This document shows positions 15,821 to 24,414 of a DNA stretch of 64,000 nucleotides, piece after piece. The notes below the pieces were generated by a model, which had not been told where the DNA came from, did no database searches, and worked only from the letters and a program-made list of their open reading frames with translations. Position numbers and translations under genes: made by a program. Every line of letters begins with the position of its first letter. The first letter of the stretch is position 1. The DNA is from an uncultured Mycoplasmatota bacterium (lineage in GTDB: Bacteria; Bacillota_I; Bacilli_A; RF39; UBA660): the NCBI GenBank assembly GCA_900553395.1, contig USDJ01000003.1, forward strand, positions 1 to 64,000. Direction: 5' to 3'.

Positions 15821-16870
15821 ATGAATGATGCTTTAAATCACAAATGTCCAAGTTGTGATGCAGTTTTAAAGTTTAATCCACATGGTCAAAATTGGAAGTG
15901 CGAATATTGTAAAAGTGAATTTAATTTAGAAGAAATAGAAAAATCAGAGAAAAAGAAAGGTAATACTCTTGAAGAAAAAAGTACAAAGAAAGGTAATATA
16001 GACGTTTATATTTGCTCTGCTTGTGGTGCGAGTATCATAGCTGATGAAAATACGAGTGCAACATCTTGTGTATATTGTAAGAATACTGCTATATTAAAAG
16101 ACAAACTTCAAGATGAATTTAATCCAGAGTTATTGATTCCTTTTAGAAATACAAAAGAAGATGCCATAGCAGCTTTTAAGAAACTAGGCAAAGGAAGAAT
16201 ACTTATGCCTAAGGCATTTAACGATATAAATAACATAAATGAAATGAGTGGAATATATATACCTTTTTGGTTATATGATTATGAAGCTAGTGGAGTTATA
16301 GAGGCTGATTGTAAGAGAATATCTACTTGGAGAAGTGGGGATTACAGATATACAAAAACAGATGATTACTTAGTAACTCGTGGTGGAAATATGGAATTTT
16401 TAAATATACCAACCGATGGATCTAAAAGATTTAAGGATGATATTATGAATTCTATAGAGCCATTTAATTATGAAGACTTAAAAAAGTTTAATTATTCTTA
16501 TTTATCTGGATTTTTATCAGAAAAATATGATGTGTCAAAGGAAGAAGCACAAACTAGTGCTGATGATAGAGCAAAAAAATCTTTTATAGATCAAATGAAA
16601 AAAGACATGGTTGGATATAATACCGTTGTACCAGTTAAGAATGATATAAAACTAACCAATAATGCCTCTAGATATGTATTATTACCAGTTTGGATGCTTA
16701 ATATTAAATATAAAGAAAAAATATATACGTTTGCTATGAATGGTCAGACAGGTAAAATGATAGGTGATATTCCTATAGATAAAAAAAAGGCGGTTATTAT
16801 GTGGCTTTTAATTTTCTTTATTTCATTTGGCATATTACTTCTAATATCATATTTGGGGGTGATTAAATGA
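15821..16870 (+). CDS. Zinc-ribbon protein with a C-terminal membrane anchor
   Basis: A 349-residue protein with two TFIIB-type zinc ribbons, the first C9-P-S-C12 / CEYC (about 28-31), the second CSAC / CVYC (about 66-86). A soluble domain follows (PEGLLIPF-like start, then IYIPFWLYDYEASG), and a single membrane segment sits at the very end (VIMWLLIFFISFGILLLISY). Proteins of this type are common in Bacillota and are often beside TPM-domain genes, as here, where the stop overlaps the next start by 4 bp. The name 'primosomal protein N-prime' sometimes given to such proteins is not supported, since no helicase motifs are present. Function unknown. Confidence 0.78.
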   Translation: MNDALNHKCPSCDAVLKFNPHGQNWKCEYCKSEFNLEEIEKSEKKKGNTLEEKSTKKGNIDVYICSACGASIIADENTSATSCVYCKNTAILKDKLQDEFNPELLIPFRNTKEDAIAAFKKLGKGRILMPKAFNDINNINEMSGIYIPFWLYDYEASGVIEADCKRISTWRSGDYRYTKTDDYLVTRGGNMEFLNIPTDGSKRFKDDIMNSIEPFNYEDLKKFNYSYLSGFLSEKYDVSKEEAQTSADDRAKKSFIDQMKKDMVGYNTVVPVKNDIKLTNNASRYVLLPVWMLNIKYKEKIYTFAMNGQTGKMIGDIPIDKKKAVIMWLLIFFISFGILLLISYLGVIK

Positions 16871-17691
16871 AAAAATTAAAATATTTAATTTTAGCTATAG
16901 TATTATTTTTAACTTTACAAAATGTATCAGCCCTTGATAAAGAACTTAAAGTATATGATTATGCTCAAGTGTTAACTCCAGAAGAAGAGGAAAAATTAAA
17001 AGAAAAATCTATGGAATTTACAGAAAAGTATAATATGGATATTATAATGGTAACTGTAAAATATCACGAGAAGAGTACTACTAAAGCTTATGCCCAAGAT
17101 TTTTATGATTATAACGGTTTTGGAGTTGGTAATACTCATGACGGATTAATCTTTGTAATTGATTTTAATTTTAACGAAAAATCTGATTTTTCTATATCTA
17201 CAACAGGCGAAGCAATTAGGATGTATGATGATTATAGAATCAATTCTATACTAGATTCTATCGATGATGAATACTATAAGAATAGTGAAGACTATTTTAA
17301 TATGTTTTTAGCTTTTATAAATGCATCAGATAAATATGCTAGTTTAGGAGTTCCTTCTTCTAATAGTAATACTAGGATTGATTCAAATGGAGATCTAGTT
17401 TATAAAACAGGAATTCCTTGGTTTAAAATTACTCTTATCTCACTTATTATTTCGAGTGCTATAGTAATATTTTTCATTATGAAAAACAAAATGGTTAGAA
17501 AAAGTGTAAATGCTAATGAATACTTAAAAAAAGATAGTGTAGTGATAAATAATAGATCCGATAAGTTCATAACGACACATACTACGTCAGTTAGAATAAA
17601 TGATTCATCTAGTGGTGGTAGAGTCGGAGGATCTAGTACAAGTAGAGGTAGTAGTGGAGTTTCACACGGAGGTGGAGGAAGAAGCCATTAA
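16867..17691 (+). CDS. TPM-domain membrane protein
   Basis: A 274-residue protein. The signal peptide is at residues 1-22 (ending NVSALDK). A TPM domain covers about 25-165 (VYDYAQVLTPEEEEKLKE, YNMDIIMVTVKY, VGNTHDGLIFVID). One membrane segment lies at about 178-202, and the cytosolic tail ends in a Gly/Ser/Arg-rich, low-complexity stretch (GGRVGGSS ... SHGGGGRSH). This is the YgcG-like layout. TPM domains have been described as phosphatase-like or as assembly factors; the role here is unknown. It is translationally coupled to the zinc-ribbon gene, which suggests a shared complex. Confidence 0.85.
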   Translation: MKKLKYLILAIVLFLTLQNVSALDKELKVYDYAQVLTPEEEEKLKEKSMEFTEKYNMDIIMVTVKYHEKSTTKAYAQDFYDYNGFGVGNTHDGLIFVIDFNFNEKSDFSISTTGEAIRMYDDYRINSILDSIDDEYYKNSEDYFNMFLAFINASDKYASLGVPSSNSNTRIDSNGDLVYKTGIPWFKITLISLIISSAIVIFFIMKNKMVRKSVNANEYLKKDSVVINNRSDKFITTHTTSVRINDSSSGGRVGGSSTSRGSSGVSHGGGGRSH

Positions 17692-17702
17692 GCTTCTTTT
17701 TC
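17679..17702 (+). terminator. Rho-independent terminator
   Basis: A stem AAGAAGC / GCTTCTT includes the stop codon of the TPM gene in its loop and is followed by TTT. Confidence 0.7.
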
Positions 17703-17703
17703 A

Positions 17704-17732
17704 TTTACTTTTTAATTGTTTTAGTATATAAT
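17704..17732 (+). promoter_or_regulatory. SigA-type promoter for thiI
   Basis: TTTACT at 17704-17709, a 17-bp spacer and TATAAT at 17727-17732. Confidence 0.5.
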
Positions 17733-17747
17733 TATTTTGGTGATTTT

Positions 17748-18920
17748 ATGAAAGATTTAATACTTATTAAATATGGTGAGTTAACGACTAAAAAAGCAAA
17801 TAGAAATGTTTTTACTAAAATGCTTGCTAATAATATAAAAAACATATTAAAAGGTGAAACTTTTAATATTGTGTTTGATAGAGTTAGAATGTATATAGAG
17901 TGTGAGGATGCTAATTTAATTGTTAGCAAACTTAAAAATGTTTTTGGTATACACGGAATAGTTATTTGCCATAAAGTAAATACTAATACTGATGATATTA
18001 AGGAAAAAGTATTATCTCTTCTTTCTAAAGAAAAATTTGAAACTTTTAAAATTAATACTAAAAGAGCAGATAAGGATTTTGAAATTCATAGTATGGATTT
18101 TAATAATATAATAGGAGGACATGTATTAAAAAATTTAAATTGCAAAGTTGACGTACATTCTCCAGATATTTTAGTTACGATTGAAATTAGAAAAGAAGGA
18201 ACATTTATATATACTAATGAAATAAAAGGACTTGGTGGATACCCAGTTGGAATACAAGGTAAAGGACTTCTTATGCTAAGTGGAGGAATTGATTCTCCAG
18301 TAGCTGGATATTTGACTTTGAAAAGAGGCGTAGAGCTTGAATGTTTATATTTTGAATCTCCACCTCATACTAGTATAGAAGCTAAAAATAAGGTTATAGA
18401 GCTTGCTAATATAATCAACAAGTATTCTGGTAACATTAAAGTTAATGTCGTGCCATTTACTAAGCTTCAAGAAGCTATATATAAAAACGTGCCAGATAGT
18501 TATGTAATAACTATAATGAGAAGAATGATGTATAGAATAGCAACATTTGTAGCACAAAAACATAATTGTAAGGTAGTAGTTAATGGTGAATCAATAGGTC
18601 AAGTTGCTAGTCAAACACTAACTAGTATGATTGCTATTAATAGTGTAACCAATTTTCCGATTATTAGACCAGTTGCCTGCTTAGATAAGTTGGAAATTAT
18701 TGATATTGCTAATAAAATTGGAACTTATGAGACAAGTATTTTACCTTATGAAGATTGTTGTACTATATTTTTACCACATCATCCTGTGATAAATCCAGAT
18801 ATTAATAAATGTGTAGAGTATGAAAAATCTTTTGATTATGAAACATTAATTAATGAATGTGTTTCAAATATTGAAACTATAACTTCATTAAATAATAATG
18901 ATTATAAAGAATTGTTATAA
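17748..18920 (+). CDS. thiI: tRNA 4-thiouridine synthase ThiI
   Basis: A 390-residue enzyme that makes 4-thiouridine at tRNA position 8 and can feed sulfur to thiazole synthesis. It has the NFLD/THUMP region (about 1-165), then the PP-loop LSGGIDSPVAG (about 180-190) that binds ATP, and PYEDCCTIF near residue 340. The C-terminal rhodanese domain of the E. coli enzyme is absent, as in Bacillus and other Gram-positives. A dedicated cysteine desulfurase is often adjacent in Bacillus but not here. The start follows GGTGATTTT. Confidence 0.93.
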   Translation: MKDLILIKYGELTTKKANRNVFTKMLANNIKNILKGETFNIVFDRVRMYIECEDANLIVSKLKNVFGIHGIVICHKVNTNTDDIKEKVLSLLSKEKFETFKINTKRADKDFEIHSMDFNNIIGGHVLKNLNCKVDVHSPDILVTIEIRKEGTFIYTNEIKGLGGYPVGIQGKGLLMLSGGIDSPVAGYLTLKRGVELECLYFESPPHTSIEAKNKVIELANIINKYSGNIKVNVVPFTKLQEAIYKNVPDSYVITIMRRMMYRIATFVAQKHNCKVVVNGESIGQVASQTLTSMIAINSVTNFPIIRPVACLDKLEIIDIANKIGTYETSILPYEDCCTIFLPHHPVINPDINKCVEYEKSFDYETLINECVSNIETITSLNNNDYKELL

Positions 18921-18945
18921 TAGCAAAAATTTCCAGATAAAATTT

Positions 18946-18974
18946 GTATAATTTTCCTCTTTGTACACAAATTA
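18946..18974 (+). promoter_or_regulatory. Possible forespore (SigG/SigF) promoter
   Basis: GTATA at 18946-18950, a 17-bp spacer and CAAATTA at 18968-18974 resemble the SigG pattern (GnATR / CATnnTA) with one mismatch. The downstream gene is a spore protein that would be expected to use it. Confidence 0.4.
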
Positions 18975-18996
18975 AAAATGTACAGGAGGTGAGATT

Positions 18997-19203
18997 ATGA
19001 ATAATAAATCAACAAGTAAATTCGTTGTACCTGGAGCTAAACAAGCAATAGACAAAATGAAATACGAAATCGCTAGTGAATTAGGAGTTAATATGGGTCC
19101 TGATGCTTCATCTAGAGCTAATGGTTCAGTTGGAGGAGAAATCACTAAGAGATTAGTTCAAATGGGTGAACAACATTTAGGTGGAAGCACTTATACTAAA
19201 TAA
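18997..19203 (+). CDS. Alpha/beta-type small acid-soluble spore protein
   Basis: A 68-residue DNA-binding protein that coats and protects spore DNA. It carries the family signatures KYEIASELGV, which includes the germination-protease cleavage context, and the C-terminal GSVGGEITKRLVQMGE. A strong AGGAGGTGAG precedes the ATG. In known spore formers these genes are expressed in the forespore. A second paralogue follows 211 bp on. Confidence 0.95.
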   Translation: MNNKSTSKFVVPGAKQAIDKMKYEIASELGVNMGPDASSRANGSVGGEITKRLVQMGEQHLGGSTYTK

Positions 19204-19209
19204 GAAAAT

Positions 19210-19236
19210 AGATAGCACGTAAGCTATCTTTTTTAT
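19210..19236 (+). terminator. Rho-independent terminator
   Basis: A 7-bp stem AGATAGC / GCTATCT with a 6-base loop and a T run. Confidence 0.8.
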
Positions 19237-19413
19237 AAAAAATAAGAAAATAGATAGAATGAATTATAATTGAAATTCTCCTTACACTATTATTTTTTAC
19301 ATTAGACTCATTTATATTAGTAACAGAATTTGTTAACACATAAAATGTTTAGGTGGAAAAAACTTCAATACTAATTAAGGATATTTAGTAAATAATAATA
19401 ATGAGGTGATACT

Positions 19414-19602
19414 ATGAATAATAAATTAGTTGCTCCAAATTCTAAGAGAGCTATTGAAAATTTAAAATATGAAATATCTCGTGAGCTTGGTATTAATTTA
19501 GGTGCTGATACTTCAAGTAGACTAAATGGTACTGTAGGCGGAGAGATGACAAGACGATTAGTTAATCTTGGAAAACAATATTATGCTAATACGCAAAAAT
19601 AA
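19414..19602 (+). CDS. Alpha/beta-type small acid-soluble spore protein, second copy
   Basis: A 62-residue paralogue of the preceding protein, with KYEISRELGINLGAD and NGTVGGEMTRRLVNLG. It has its own Shine-Dalgarno (GAGGTGATACT) and its own terminator, and about 180 bp of AT-rich upstream DNA separates the two, so the copies are transcribed separately. I found no clear forespore promoter in that gap. Confidence 0.94.
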   Translation: MNNKLVAPNSKRAIENLKYEISRELGINLGADTSSRLNGTVGGEMTRRLVNLGKQYYANTQK

Positions 19603-19622
19603 GCCATCGGCTTATTTTTTTA
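19598..19622 (+). terminator. Rho-independent terminator
   Basis: An 8-bp stem AATAAGCC / GGCTTATT with the loop ATC, followed by T7. Confidence 0.85.
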
Positions 19623-19640
19623 TTTTTTCTCCTCAAAATA

Positions 19641-19669
19641 ATTACAATATAATAAAAATATGTTATAAT
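19641..19669 (+). promoter_or_regulatory. Candidate promoter for the hybrid kinase
   Basis: ATTACA at 19641-19646, a 17-bp spacer and TGT-TATAAT (-10 at 19664-19669). Confidence 0.5.
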
Positions 19670-19688
19670 TATTATGCTAGGAGGCTGT

Positions 19689-21809
19689 ATGAAAAATAAG
19701 AAAATTTTAATGTTTATTATAATCTTTGCTATTTGTTTAGTATACTCATATATTGTTTTATATGCAGATCATCTTAAAATCAATAATACTATTAATTATT
19801 TGGTTTTGATAATAACAATAGTTACTGGGCTATATGCAATAAATTTAATAAAAGGTAATGAAAAAAATAAAAATAATAAATTTAGAGAAAAACTTTTTAG
19901 TTCACTTATTAGTAACTCTAATACTGTTTACATAATGATGAATTCTAATACTAACGAAGTACTATATGTATCAGGTGATATAGAAGAAATTATTGGCGTC
20001 ACTGTTAAGGAAAAATCGATGGATGAAGTGGTTTCAAGGATATTTAGTATTCCAATAATAAAAGAAGAACTAAAAAACTGGGATAAGAAAAGCGAATATA
20101 TAAGTCAAATGATAGAATATGATAATCCTAAGTATAATCATCAAATGTGGATAAGACTAAAGATTTATTCATTCAAAGAAAAAAAATCCTCTTATTATGT
20201 TATGCAAATAATTAATGCTACTAAAGAACATGAAAGACAACACTTACTAGTTACGCAAGCCTCAGATATTAAAGCAAAAGAGAGCCAATTGAATCAGATA
20301 GTTTCAAGTTCTTACGATATGGAGATAAATATAAATCTTAATACTAACATATATGATTTAAAATATTTTAAAAAAGATAATTTATATTTTGGAGAAGAAA
20401 GAAGAGGAACGTATTCAGCAGGTTTATTAGAAATTGCTAATAATTTTATAAATGAAAACGATAGAGATAATTTTATAAAAACATTGGGTATAGAAAATTT
20501 AAAACTTCATTTTTCAAGATTTGAACTTGATAGTTATACTCTAAGATATAGAATTGGTAACAAAGTAAAAAATAACGTATGGTTAGAAAGTACTATATTT
20601 TTTCTTTCAAATAGGCAAAATAATAAAGTTTCAATACTAACTAAAAATGTTACTGAAAATGCTGAAAGTATTAGAAAACAGAACGTATTATTACAAAACG
20701 CATTGAATGATGCAAAAATGGTTTCTAAATCAAAGACTGAATTGATATCAACAATATCCCACGACGTTAGGACACCTCTTTCTAGTATTATGGGATTAAG
20801 TGAATCTCTGTTAAATAAAAATTTAGATAATGCTATTAAAGATGATGTAAAGGATATATATTCTTCTTCTAGGGAAGCGATTGAGATTGTAGATGGACTA
20901 CTAGATGCTTCTAAAATTGAAAAAAGAATAATCGAAAAAGAAGAAAAAGAATATAATGTGCTTAAAATATTTAAAAGACTTGAAGAAACTGCTAAAGATT
21001 ATGCTAAGGATAAGAGTATAGAAATTAATTTAAATTTAAATTCAAATTTACCAGTAATATTATATGGCGATTCTAATCGTATTTTTCAGGCTGTATCTCA
21101 AATCGTTAATAATTCAGTCAAATATACAGAAGAAGGAACTATAAATATTAATGTTAGAGGAGAAAAGAAAAATAATCAAGTTAATTTAATAGTTGAAATA
21201 AGTGATACAGGAGTAGGAATAGATCAAGCTAAACTTGGCAAGATCATGAATTCAAATGACGGAACGACTGGAATTGGTTCGGTTAAAAATTTGATGAAGA
21301 TTTTAGGTGGAAGTTTTGAGATAGAAAGTAAAGTTAATGAATATACAAAAGTTACTTTGTCATTTGCTCAAAGAATAGTTGAAGATAATAAGATAAGAGA
21401 ACTTATGGATAGTAACAAAAAGGCTCAGAATTTAGTATTTGATAATAAAAAAATACTTATTGTTGACGATAACAAATTAAATTTGAAAGTTACTAGTAAG
21501 CTTTTAGAGCCATACCATATAGAAACAACTCTACTAGAAAGTGGAGAAGAGTGTATTGATATTATAAAAGAAGGTGTTAAGTTCGATTTGATTTTGCTTG
21601 ATCAAATGATGCCAGGCTTGGATGGGACTGAGACTTTGAAAAGATTAAAAGAGATAGATGGGTTTAGTATTCCTGTTGTAGTACTTACAGCTGATGCTAT
21701 ACAAGGGCAAAAGGAAAAATATTTGTCAGACGGATTTAATGACTATATATCTAAACCAATAGATAAAAATGAACTTAATAGAGTACTTAAAAAATATTTA
21801 GGAGATTAG
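19689..21809 (+). CDS. Hybrid sensor histidine kinase with C-terminal receiver
   Basis: A 706-residue protein. Two membrane segments lie at about residues 5-50, then comes a PAS-like region (about 75-165) and a second sensor-like region. HisKA has STISHDVRTPLSS with His358. The ATPase domain has the N box QIVNNSVKYTEEG and DTGVGID. A receiver follows (ILIVDDNKLN, LILLDQMMPGLDG with Asp638, and a conserved KP near the end). No output domain and no neighbouring response regulator or HPt gene is present, so the phosphate acceptor is unknown. The start at 19689 follows TAGGAGG. In spore formers, orphan kinases may feed the Spo0A phosphorelay, which is only a possibility here. Confidence 0.9.
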   Translation: MKNKKILMFIIIFAICLVYSYIVLYADHLKINNTINYLVLIITIVTGLYAINLIKGNEKNKNNKFREKLFSSLISNSNTVYIMMNSNTNEVLYVSGDIEEIIGVTVKEKSMDEVVSRIFSIPIIKEELKNWDKKSEYISQMIEYDNPKYNHQMWIRLKIYSFKEKKSSYYVMQIINATKEHERQHLLVTQASDIKAKESQLNQIVSSSYDMEININLNTNIYDLKYFKKDNLYFGEERRGTYSAGLLEIANNFINENDRDNFIKTLGIENLKLHFSRFELDSYTLRYRIGNKVKNNVWLESTIFFLSNRQNNKVSILTKNVTENAESIRKQNVLLQNALNDAKMVSKSKTELISTISHDVRTPLSSIMGLSESLLNKNLDNAIKDDVKDIYSSSREAIEIVDGLLDASKIEKRIIEKEEKEYNVLKIFKRLEETAKDYAKDKSIEINLNLNSNLPVILYGDSNRIFQAVSQIVNNSVKYTEEGTININVRGEKKNNQVNLIVEISDTGVGIDQAKLGKIMNSNDGTTGIGSVKNLMKILGGSFEIESKVNEYTKVTLSFAQRIVEDNKIRELMDSNKKAQNLVFDNKKILIVDDNKLNLKVTSKLLEPYHIETTLLESGEECIDIIKEGVKFDLILLDQMMPGLDGTETLKRLKEIDGFSIPVVVLTADAIQGQKEKYLSDGFNDYISKPIDKNELNRVLKKYLGD

Positions 21810-21826
21810 CGATAATCTTCTTTTTG
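21801..21826 (+). terminator. Rho-independent terminator
   Basis: An 8-bp stem GGAGATTA / TAATCTTC (one G-T pair) overlaps the kinase stop and is followed by T5. Confidence 0.7.
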
Positions 21827-21855
21827 TTTACAATTAAATTTATAAATGATATAAT
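21827..21855 (+). promoter_or_regulatory. SigA promoter for truB
   Basis: TTTACA at 21827-21832, a 17-bp spacer and TGA-TATAAT (-10 at 21850-21855). Transcription would start near 21862, which fixes the truB start downstream of it at 21872. Confidence 0.7.
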
Positions 21856-21871
21856 GAGACTGGTGAATGAT

Positions 21872-22726
21872 ATGAATGGCGTTGTTATAGTAGATAAACC
21901 AAAAGGCATGACGAGCAGGGATGTTGTAAATATAGTATCAAAAAAATATTCAACGAAGAAAGTAGGTCACACAGGAACACTTGATCCTATAGCAACTGGA
22001 GTTCTTGTTTTATGCATTGGTAAAGCTACTAAGCTTGTATCAAGACTTACGTCATTAGAAAAAGAATATATAGCAACCGTAATATTGGGAGAAGAAACAG
22101 ATACATTAGATATTACAGGAAATATTATAGATGATAAAATTTGTATTAAGACTCAAAAAGAAATAGAGGAGGTGCTAAAAAGTTTTATAGGAAGTTATAA
22201 TCAAGAAGTTCCTAAGTACTCAGCAGTTAAAATAAACGGTAAGAAGTTATATGAATATGCTAGAGAAGATAAAAATGTTATCTTGCCTAAAAGAATAGTT
22301 CATATAAAATCTATAGAGCTTTTAGGTGATGTCACATATAAAAATAATAAGACTATATTTAGTTTTAAGTGTGTGGTTAGTAAGGGAACATATATTAGAA
22401 GCTTGATCCGTGATATAGCACAAAGACTAAATACTGTTGGTATAATGAGTGATTTAAGAAGGGTAAAACAGGGGAGCTTTGATATAAAAAATTCTGTAAA
22501 ATTAGAGAATTTATCAAATGATGATATTATTTCTATAAGGAATATATTAAACGTAAAAAAAGTAAAGTTAACTAGTGACATAAGAAAAAAAATTCTAAAT
22601 GGAGCACCAGTTGATAATATTTATAATGAAGATGAAGTATTATTCGTTGATGAGGATGAGATAGCTTTATATAAAAGCAAAGATAATAAACTAATATCAG
22701 AGATAATGTTTAAAGGAGGAAATTAA
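21872..22726 (+). CDS. truB: tRNA pseudouridine-55 synthase
   Basis: A 284-residue enzyme that converts U55 of the T-loop to pseudouridine. The N-terminal MNGVVIVDKPKGMTS and the catalytic GHTGTLDPIATGVL (Asp in LDP) are diagnostic, as are Y-KYSAVKINGKKLYEYAR and GTYIRSLIRDIA. A short PUA-like tail ends the protein. An earlier in-frame ATG is excluded because it would lie inside the promoter. The stop overlaps the next gene's ATG by one base. In most bacteria truB follows rbfA or rpsO; here it follows a sensor kinase. Confidence 0.94.
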   Translation: MNGVVIVDKPKGMTSRDVVNIVSKKYSTKKVGHTGTLDPIATGVLVLCIGKATKLVSRLTSLEKEYIATVILGEETDTLDITGNIIDDKICIKTQKEIEEVLKSFIGSYNQEVPKYSAVKINGKKLYEYAREDKNVILPKRIVHIKSIELLGDVTYKNNKTIFSFKCVVSKGTYIRSLIRDIAQRLNTVGIMSDLRRVKQGSFDIKNSVKLENLSNDDIISIRNILNVKKVKLTSDIRKKILNGAPVDNIYNEDEVLFVDEDEIALYKSKDNKLISEIMFKGGN

Positions 22727-23613
22727 TGACATTAGTAATTATGGCTGCAGGAATGGGCAGCAGATTTGGTGGGCTAAAACAAATAGAACCAGTAGGCCCA
22801 AATGGAGAGTTTATAATAGATTATTCAATTTATGATGCAATTAAAGCTGGTTTTACTAAAGTAGTATTTATTATAAAAGAAGAAAATTATGATATATTTA
22901 AGCAAACTGTAGGTAAAAGAATAGAAGGTAAAATCAAAGTAGAATATGCATTTCAAAGCTTAGATAAAGTACCTGATGGCATAGAAATACCTAAAGATAG
23001 AGTAAAACCTTTAGGTACTGCTCAAGCATTATTTTGTGCAAAAGAAAATATAAATGAGCCTTTCGCTGTTATTTCATCAGATGATTTTTATGGACAAGAG
23101 ACATTTAGATTGCTTGCCGAATCATTAAAAAAAGAAAATGAGTATAGCGTAATAGGATATGAGATAGGTAACACACTCCCTAAATCAGGAGAAGTTAAAC
23201 GTGGAGTATGCTTTGAAAAAGATGGAATAGTTACTGACATTATAGAAAGTAAAGTAAATAAAGACGGTAATAAAGTTTTATGTACTCCTCTTGATGGAAG
23301 TGCATCTTATGAAGTAGATTTTAAGCATCCTGCTTCTATGCTTATGTATGGTATGCATCCAGAAATCTTAAAATTTTTGGATGAAGATATCAAGAGATTT
23401 TTAAGAGAAGATAAAATTGATTTACTAACTGCTGAATATTTACTTCCAACAGTTTTAGACGATTTCTCAAAGAAAAATCGTGTTGATTTAAAATTAATAT
23501 CAACTCCTGCTATATGGAAGGGAGTTACATATCATAGTGATTTAGACGAGTTAAAAGAATATATTTTAGAATTAATAGAAAAGAAAGTTTACCCAGCTAA
23601 TTTATACGAATAA
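22726..23613 (+). CDS. Sugar-nucleotide transferase family protein
   Basis: A 295-residue nucleotidyltransferase of the NDP-sugar pyrophosphorylase type. The nucleotide-binding signature MAAGMGSRFGGLKQ is at residues 6-19 and VISSDDFYG carries the metal-binding Asp. These enzymes join a sugar 1-phosphate to an NTP. The exact sugar cannot be told from the sequence; the PVGPNGE context differs from classic GalU and GlmU. It overlaps the truB stop by one base (TAATG), so it is translated from the same mRNA. Confidence 0.85.
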   Translation: MTLVIMAAGMGSRFGGLKQIEPVGPNGEFIIDYSIYDAIKAGFTKVVFIIKEENYDIFKQTVGKRIEGKIKVEYAFQSLDKVPDGIEIPKDRVKPLGTAQALFCAKENINEPFAVISSDDFYGQETFRLLAESLKKENEYSVIGYEIGNTLPKSGEVKRGVCFEKDGIVTDIIESKVNKDGNKVLCTPLDGSASYEVDFKHPASMLMYGMHPEILKFLDEDIKRFLREDKIDLLTAEYLLPTVLDDFSKKNRVDLKLISTPAIWKGVTYHSDLDELKEYILELIEKKVYPANLYE

Positions 23614-23626
23614 TTATTACTTAAAT

Positions 23627-23664
23627 AAAAAGGATGAATTCAGTTAAAAATTCATCCTTTTTAT
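23627..23664. terminator. Strong bidirectional terminator
   Basis: A perfect 14-bp stem AAAAAGGATGAATT / AATTCATCCTTTTT with an 8-base loop lies between two convergent genes, with A and T runs at either side. Confidence 0.9.
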
Positions 23665-24278
23665 ATTTTTCTATAAAGGCCAATTGCTTTTCCTAAAATA
23701 AATACGTTATCAAATATAAATGGTTCCATAGAATCATTTTCAGGTTGAAGCCTTATATGATCTTTTTCTTTATAAAATGTCTTTAATGTTACTTCGTTGT
23801 CTTCTGTCATAGCAACTACAATTTCTCCATTTCTAGCTGTGTTTCTTCTTTCTACTATGACAATATCTCCATCTAGTATTCCAGCATTAATCATACTTTC
23901 ACCACTAACTAATAGAGTAAACACTTCCTTATCTTTCGGAATTAGATAAGAAGGTAAAGAGAAGTATTCGTTTGGATTTTGAATTGCTTCTATAGGATTA
24001 CCAGCCGTGATTTTACCAAGTAATGGAACATCTACAACGTTATCGTTTTGTTTTAAGTATTCGTTTTCGACCATAAGTTCTATGGTTCTATTTTTATTGT
24101 TTCCTTTTTTTATATATCCTTTATTGGCAAGTCCATCTAAGTGTGCTTGAACTGTAGCTGGTGATGACACTCCTATTTCTTTGGCTATTTCTCTTACAGT
24201 TGGCGGATATCCATGTGAAACAATATAAGTTTTAATAAACTCTAAGGCATCTTCTTGCCTTTTAGTAAGCTTTTCCAT
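23661..24278 (-). CDS. lexA: SOS repressor LexA
   Basis: A 205-residue repressor with self-cleavage activity. The N-terminal winged helix (TKRQEDALEFIKTYIVSHGYPPTVREIA) binds SOS boxes. The autocleavage pair Ala-Gly lies in KITAGNPIE. The peptidase part has the nucleophile Ser in LVSGESMINAGI and the catalytic Lys in EVTLKTFYKE. Length and order match the family. Divergent to it lies a small gene with an SOS box in its promoter, the same arrangement as lexA-yneA in Bacillus. A second box-like site sits in the shared gap and could mediate autoregulation. Confidence 0.96.
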   Translation of the reverse strand: MEKLTKRQEDALEFIKTYIVSHGYPPTVREIAKEIGVSSPATVQAHLDGLANKGYIKKGNNKNRTIELMVENEYLKQNDNVVDVPLLGKITAGNPIEAIQNPNEYFSLPSYLIPKDKEVFTLLVSGESMINAGILDGDIVIVERRNTARNGEIVVAMTEDNEVTLKTFYKEKDHIRLQPENDSMEPFIFDNVFILGKAIGLYRKI

Positions 24279-24328
24279 ATCTATCTCCTTTTACTATAAC
24301 AAGTTTAACATACAATTTTACATTTGTC

Positions 24329-24340
24329 AAACATTTGTTC
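24329..24340. promoter_or_regulatory. Possible LexA box, lexA-proximal
   Basis: AAACATTTGTTC resembles the Gram-positive SOS palindrome GAACATATGTTC (10 of 12) and lies 51 bp from the lexA start. Confidence 0.5.
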
Positions 24341-24360
24341 AAATAAAATTTTAAAATCGA

Positions 24361-24389
24361 TTGACACGAACAAATATTCGTGATAAGAT
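24361..24389 (+). promoter_or_regulatory. LexA-controlled promoter
   Basis: TTGACA at 24361-24366, a 17-bp spacer and TGA-TAAGAT (-10 at 24384-24389). The spacer contains the palindrome CGAACAAATATTCG (24367-24380), a near-consensus Bacillus-type SOS box (CGAACATATGTTCG, 12 of 14). Bound LexA would block RNA polymerase. Confidence 0.75.
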
Positions 24390-24414
24390 AAATTACAGAA
24401 AGAAGGTAATAAGT

